DNA of 32,849 nt, from NCBI GenBank assembly GCA_024277445.1, contig JAJRVE010000170.1:1-32849 (forward strand), given 5' to 3'. The stretch's first letter is position 1; every line of letters starts with the position of its first letter. A program made the position numbers and the translations under genes. This document shows, piece after piece, positions 28,261 to 32,849 of the stretch. The notes under the pieces were generated by a model. It was given only the letters and a program-made list of their open reading frames with translations. It ran no database searches and was not told the DNA's origin. This stretch comes from Campylobacterales bacterium (GTDB lineage Bacteria; Campylobacterota; Campylobacteria; Campylobacterales; Sulfurimonadaceae).

Positions 28261-28321
28261 TAATTCTCCTCATGTTATAATGCAGAAATTATACCCTCCT
28301 AGAGTGAATAAAAGGCTATCT

Positions 28322-29044
28322 ATGATCATCATCCCTGCCCGTATGGCATCCACCCGTTTTCCCAACAAAGTCCTAGCCGATATCGGTGGCCTACCGATGG
28401 TCGTACGTACCGCTAAACAGGTGATGCATCTTGATGATGTCGTAGTAGCAGCAGATGACGAAAAGATCATTGAGGTTTGTAAAAGCTATAACATCAAAGC
28501 GATGTTAACCTCAACTACCCATAAAAGTGGTACAGACCGTATTAATGAGTGTGCCCAACTTTTAGATATCGAAGATGATGAGCTTGTTATTAATATCCAA
28601 GCGGATGAACCTTTTATCGAACCCGAAGTTTTAACAGCGCTGATGGAGCGTCTTAACACTATTAAGAGCAAAAGTGACTTTGTCATGGGAAGTTGTTATA
28701 ACGCAATTAATGCAGAAGCCGCAGAAGACCCCAACATGGTTAAAGTCGTCATGGATGCTGATCATAACGCAATCTACTTCTCTCGTTCACAAATACCTTA
28801 CAACCGTAGTGGCTCAGCGACTTACTTCGGTCACATCGGCATCTATGGCTTCACCAAAAAAAGCCTACATGAATTTTGTTCACTAGATGATGCACCCATC
28901 GAAGATATAGAGAAGTTAGAACAGCTACGCGCCATCTATCATGGCAAAAAAATCTCGATGGTCAAAGTTGCCAGTACTGGTTTTGGTATTGACACGAAAG
29001 AGGATCTTGCCCGTGCAAAAGAGATCTTTTTAAAAGAGGTCTAA
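28322..29044 (+). CDS. kdsB: 3-deoxy-manno-octulosonate cytidylyltransferase
   Basis: 'MIIIPARMASTRFPNKVLADIGGLPMVVRTAKQ', 'NIQADEPFIEPEVL', 'GHIGIYGFTKKSLHEF', 'EDIEKLEQLRAIYHG'. Confidence 0.96.
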   Translation: MIIIPARMASTRFPNKVLADIGGLPMVVRTAKQVMHLDDVVVAADDEKIIEVCKSYNIKAMLTSTTHKSGTDRINECAQLLDIEDDELVINIQADEPFIEPEVLTALMERLNTIKSKSDFVMGSCYNAINAEAAEDPNMVKVVMDADHNAIYFSRSQIPYNRSGSATYFGHIGIYGFTKKSLHEFCSLDDAPIEDIEKLEQLRAIYHGKKISMVKVASTGFGIDTKEDLARAKEIFLKEV

Positions 29045-29045
29045 A

Positions 29046-29621
29046 GTGTTCAAACTTCTCTTACCTCTGTTAACACTATTTTTATTTACCGCTTGTGTAC
29101 ACGACGTCTCAGTCGCACCAGAACTCTCTAGAGTCAAAAAGACACGTCCTGTTACTATTAACGCAACAGTAGCCTATTATATACCAGATAAACTCTATAA
29201 ACTCAGTGTTCAAACACCCGGTGGTAACAATGACACGCTTCGTTATAGTCCCTACGCAGAGACAGAACCTGCCCTTAAAAAAGTGCTAAACAACGTCTTT
29301 ACCAAAGTCTATAAGATCAATTCACTTGACGACAAGCTCATTGCAGAGAAAAAAATAAGCTTTATTTTCATACCAAATATTGAGACCATGTCATCATCTA
29401 ACTCAAATGTAGATTGGCAACCCACTAAGTTCAACATGATCTTGAAAGTCAAGATCTTGCGTAACAATAAAGAGTTGTTTACGACCTATGCGCAAGGTAA
29501 AGGTATTGCTAACTTCGGACGCTACCAAGACAACCCTGCTTATGCTATGGAGATCGCTTCTCGTTCTGCCTTTTTACAGTTTCAAGATGAGATCATCACC
29601 AAACGCAAACGTTTCAAATAG
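29046..29621 (+). CDS. Hypothetical lipoprotein (GTG start)
   Basis: Lipobox 'TLFLFTACVHD'; immediately follows kdsB. Confidence 0.75.
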   Translation: MFKLLLPLLTLFLFTACVHDVSVAPELSRVKKTRPVTINATVAYYIPDKLYKLSVQTPGGNNDTLRYSPYAETEPALKKVLNNVFTKVYKINSLDDKLIAEKKISFIFIPNIETMSSSNSNVDWQPTKFNMILKVKILRNNKELFTTYAQGKGIANFGRYQDNPAYAMEIASRSAFLQFQDEIITKRKRFK

Positions 29622-29744
29622 TCTCTTTAGAGGTACTCTTTATCAACTATCTATCACTTTTAGCGACATCTGCTCTCTAGTTGTACTGCTTAAGAGATCT
29701 CTTCTTAAGTAAGTGTTATCATCCCTATAACTAAGGACAATAAT

Positions 29745-30119
29745 ATGAAAAAACTCATCATCGCAACATTATTAATAGGTGCAAGCCTAAACGCAGCAGA
29801 CAAAGGTGCCGAACTTGTCGATCAGAAGTGTACTCCTTGTCATCTCTTCTCATCAAGTTCAGCAAAACTGACCAACGGTAAAATGGGTGGACCACCGATG
29901 TGGGGTATTATGAAGAAGATTCGTAACAAGTATGCAAAAAGTGATGATCGTATTGCTTTCATACGTGACTATGCCATGAATCCAACAGAAGAAAAGATGC
30001 TTTTTCCTGCTGCTACACGTGAATACTTTGGTGTCATGCCTTCTATGAAAGATAAAGTGAGTGAAGAAGAGATGCAGATCATCGCAGAATATCTTAACAA
30101 TTACCAAGCAGTAAAGTAA
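29745..30119 (+). CDS. Monohaem class I-like cytochrome c
   Basis: Signal peptide 'MKKLIIATLLIGASLNAA', haem motif 'CTPCH', candidate axial Met in 'FGVMPSMKDKVSEEEMQIIAEYL'. Confidence 0.88.
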   Translation: MKKLIIATLLIGASLNAADKGAELVDQKCTPCHLFSSSSAKLTNGKMGGPPMWGIMKKIRNKYAKSDDRIAFIRDYAMNPTEEKMLFPAATREYFGVMPSMKDKVSEEEMQIIAEYLNNYQAVK

Positions 30120-30129
30120 GCCTCAACTT

Positions 30130-30143
30130 AGGGTTAATACCCT
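30130..30143 (+). terminator. Hairpin downstream of cytochrome c
   Basis: AGGGT-TAAT-ACCCT followed by GCTTTTCC. Confidence 0.45.
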
Positions 30144-30156
30144 GCTTTTCCAAAAA

Positions 30157-31431
30157 CTATTTCAACTCAACCATATACTCTTTGGCATGTCGCTCGTGCC
30201 AATAACACTTTTTTGGTTGGCCCATAAGGTTAGTTGATAAGCCCTCCTCTTTCACAGCACATTCAATCTTCCCACGTTTACTTAACAACCAGATATGCCC
30301 ATACTTGTAAGCCGTCATCAGCGCTTTAGCCTTAACAATCTTCTCTGAAGGCTCGCCGTGTTCAGCGACATAATCTTCGATCTTACTCCCCTGCTTCGCA
30401 TCTATAAGTGCTTTTACTTCTTTAATCTTAAGTTTTTTAGATGCCTTAGAACAATACCAATTTTTACTGCAGGCTTTTAAAGTGACAAAGTATCTACCTT
30501 GTTTATGATAGCTATGCGTAGAATTTTTTTGTGTTGAAGTTTTTCCATCACCAAAATTCCAAGAGTAATGTGTTATTTTACTTGTATCACTGTAAGAGTA
30601 GTTTTTGAAGGTGATGCGTTCGCCACTGGTATAAACAGCTTTTTGTGTTCTAAACTTGGCAAAAGGCTGACGTGACTTGGCAACCTTGATCGTAGTCGAA
30701 ACACTACTTTTGACATCAGCACTATCTTTGACTGACAAGGTGATGGTGTACTTGCCCTCTTTCACATAGGTGTAGAGTGGATTTTTATGGGTAGAAGAGT
30801 GCCCATCACCAAAATCCCAGACATACGACAAACGCTTATCTTCATCTTTTACCTTAGAGACAAATCCTAACTGGCACTTGTAGTTACTACGATGTTTACA
30901 CGGTCTATAGTCCATCTTAACGCTGGGTTTTGTGTTAAGTGTAGACATCAGTCGTGTACGATTCGTATCCAATGGTACACTCAGCACTGGAGCAATTTTA
31001 CCAGCCTGTTTCAGTTCAGTGTTAAAGTCATGTCGAGCGATTAGTAGCGTGTCTATCCAACTACTTTTTTCACTGTAAAAACGTGTACTGTTTTGTTCTT
31101 GTTCCATCTGTAAAATACGCTGAGCTCTTTTTTCAAGATTACTACTGTACTCATGCCACTGATGTGCATTGACACTTGCTTCGTAGCAAAATTTAGGTTC
31201 ATCTTCTTTCAATTTCAACGAGCTATATCTGCTAATAGAAGGAAGAGAACTATTTTGTTCTAGTGATTGGAAGACTTTAGTTTTAGCCACGTTCTCATTA
31301 CTGTCACAGGCTTCTGCATAGAGATATATTTTACTGTTTGAAGGTGTTGCATTAGAATTAGAAGAGCTTTGGCATCCAGTTAGAAAGACAACAATAAAAA
31401 GTATAGTAGTAACATACATCTTCAAAGGCAC
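30157..31431 (-). CDS. PKD-domain lipoprotein with C-terminal 'YxYGHxWLL...TNLMGxPKxCxW' module
   Basis: Lipobox 'FLTGCQSS'; two PKD-like repeats 'VWDFGDGHSSTHKNPLYTYVKEGKYTITLSVKD' and 'SWNFGDGKTSTQKNSTHSYHKQGRYFVTLKAC'. Confidence 0.85.
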   Translation of the reverse strand: MPLKMYVTTILFIVVFLTGCQSSSNSNATPSNSKIYLYAEACDSNENVAKTKVFQSLEQNSSLPSISRYSSLKLKEDEPKFCYEASVNAHQWHEYSSNLEKRAQRILQMEQEQNSTRFYSEKSSWIDTLLIARHDFNTELKQAGKIAPVLSVPLDTNRTRLMSTLNTKPSVKMDYRPCKHRSNYKCQLGFVSKVKDEDKRLSYVWDFGDGHSSTHKNPLYTYVKEGKYTITLSVKDSADVKSSVSTTIKVAKSRQPFAKFRTQKAVYTSGERITFKNYSYSDTSKITHYSWNFGDGKTSTQKNSTHSYHKQGRYFVTLKACSKNWYCSKASKKLKIKEVKALIDAKQGSKIEDYVAEHGEPSEKIVKAKALMTAYKYGHIWLLSKRGKIECAVKEEGLSTNLMGQPKKCYWHERHAKEYMVELK

Positions 31432-31489
31432 TCCATAATTATAAGATTTATTATAACCACATAATGTTGAGTACTTCTACAGCGCTAAG

Positions 31490-32788
31490 CTACTTTGAAA
31501 AATCGAACATTCCCGAAGGAGCATGCTTTTCATACCACCTACAGTTTTTAGGATTACCCATCAAGTTTGTCTTAAAGACATTACCATTAATACGACACTC
31601 CACCTTATTTTGCTTCACAAGCAACCAGTCATGTCCATAACGATAGGCCTGAGTCAAGACACCTTTTTTGACGATCGACTCATCAGGTTGACCGAACTTA
31701 CGAACAACACGATTATATTTACGTCCATCAACAGCAAACTTAATAGCAGGCGCAACAACCTGTATGTTCTCGACCACCTCATCTTTAAGTCCATCACTGT
31801 TAAGGACTTCTAAATGCACTTTATAGCTTCCACTTTTATGATAACTATACTGTGGATTGCAAAGTTTCGAAGAGGCACCATTACCAAAACGCCATTTATA
31901 ATCTGTGATCGTAGACTTTTCACTCTGGGACAGGTTAATGAACTCAATGCTCTCATCTTGAACATAGAGCTTTTTACGGGTACTAAAACTAGCTATAGGC
32001 TTCTTTTTTACCTTAGGTTTTGGCTTGGCTGCAACATAGATCTTTTTAGAGACCTCTTTATACTTTTTACCACCATCTGTAATACGCAAACGCACCTTGT
32101 AACGACCCGGATGCTTATAGTAGTGGATAGGGTTCGTGCGTCTTGACTGCGTGCCATCACCAAAGTACCAGCGATAGACAACAGACGACGAGTCATCTTC
32201 AAAAGTCGAGACGAAGACAAGTCGACACCCCGTTATGATCTTACGTCCACAACCGTTGACTTTAAAGTTGACCACCGGTATGGCATTGATCATCTTAGAG
32301 AGTGACGCCTTGGTCTCAGCGATCTTTTCGACCTTCATCGGTGCTAACTTTTGTGCTTTGTCTATCTTTTGATTAAAGGCTTGTACTTTTTTATAGAGGC
32401 TCTCTACTTCCGCCTGCTTTTTAGCATAACTGATCCCATCATTAAGATCTTCGATCTCACCCATGATAGATTCATATGCTTCATCAAGTTCAGCACTATA
32501 TCGATCGAACCCTTTTTGTGTCACAATACCCTCAACACAAAAAGCACCTTTAGAGTTTTTTTTATGACGGATATAGACATTTTCAGCGTAGAGATGGGGC
32601 GAATGAATGTCGAGGATCTTTTCAAGGATCTTATCTACTTTAATGATCGCATCTTTTTCACTTTTAGCACAAGCTAGCTTATGGGTTAAAGGCGTATAGT
32701 CCTTTTTAGAGTGGATGTGTTCAACTGCACTTCCATAATTTATAAACATCAGTAATAACAGAACTATTTTATATCTCACAGTAACCAT
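31490..32788 (-). CDS. PKD-domain secreted protein, paralogue of the adjacent gene
   Basis: Likely start at internal Met (MVTVRYKIVLLLLMFINYGSA); PKD-like 'RWYFGDGTQSRRTNPIHYYKHPGRYKVRLRITD' and 'KWRFGNGASSKLCNPQYSYHKSGSYKVHLEVLN'; same C-terminal module as its neighbour. Confidence 0.85.
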   Translation of the reverse strand: MVTVRYKIVLLLLMFINYGSAVEHIHSKKDYTPLTHKLACAKSEKDAIIKVDKILEKILDIHSPHLYAENVYIRHKKNSKGAFCVEGIVTQKGFDRYSAELDEAYESIMGEIEDLNDGISYAKKQAEVESLYKKVQAFNQKIDKAQKLAPMKVEKIAETKASLSKMINAIPVVNFKVNGCGRKIITGCRLVFVSTFEDDSSSVVYRWYFGDGTQSRRTNPIHYYKHPGRYKVRLRITDGGKKYKEVSKKIYVAAKPKPKVKKKPIASFSTRKKLYVQDESIEFINLSQSEKSTITDYKWRFGNGASSKLCNPQYSYHKSGSYKVHLEVLNSDGLKDEVVENIQVVAPAIKFAVDGRKYNRVVRKFGQPDESIVKKGVLTQAYRYGHDWLLVKQNKVECRINGNVFKTNLMGNPKNCRWYEKHAPSGMFDFSK

Positions 32789-32849
32789 CCAAAAATTATA
32801 TTTATATCGTATTATTACGCCACCAACTAAATACACAAAAACTCAAGAG

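Noticed and set aside
31523-32677. Plus-strand ORFs opposite the second PKD protein (31523-31813, 31814-32146, 32351-32677)
   Set aside because: The minus-strand frame has clear PKD motifs and paralogy with its neighbour; the plus-strand translations show no domain-like pattern.

Overview
The window carries about 28 genes with a Campylobacterota-like (Sulfurimonas/Sulfurovum-type) gene content; the taxon is inferred from gene content only. From left to right: a 5'-truncated EnvC-like LytM protein; a MATE exporter, a small ORF and an MFS gene split by an in-frame TAA (minus strand); argG; a ferredoxin-thioredoxin-reductase/rhodanese fusion; rplI directly overlapping era, with the usual hslVU pair absent; a nine-gene, translationally coupled type IV pilus/type II secretion-like operon at 7657-17189 (PilM-PilN fusion, PilO-like, PilP/MshK-like, secretin, ExeA/MshM-like ATPase, K/P-rich TPR protein, small TPR-like protein, GspE/MshE-type ATPase, GspF-type protein); a Rep/UvrD helicase gene split by an in-frame TAA; valS; a SulP transporter; a YqeY protein; a compact minus-strand run (TrmN6-like, YkgJ-like, TPR lipoprotein, trpC, OmpA/TSP3 lipoprotein); kdsB; a lipoprotein; cytochrome c; and two tandem paralogous PKD-domain secreted proteins with a shared uncharacterised C-terminal module. 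The best candidate for a distinctive system is the T4P/T2S-like operon. Its order resembles, from memory, the Campylobacter Cts natural-transformation locus, and it is preceded by a structured AT-rich leader. No CRISPR array, transposase, tRNA or rRNA was recognised. All family calls come from motif reading, with no database search.
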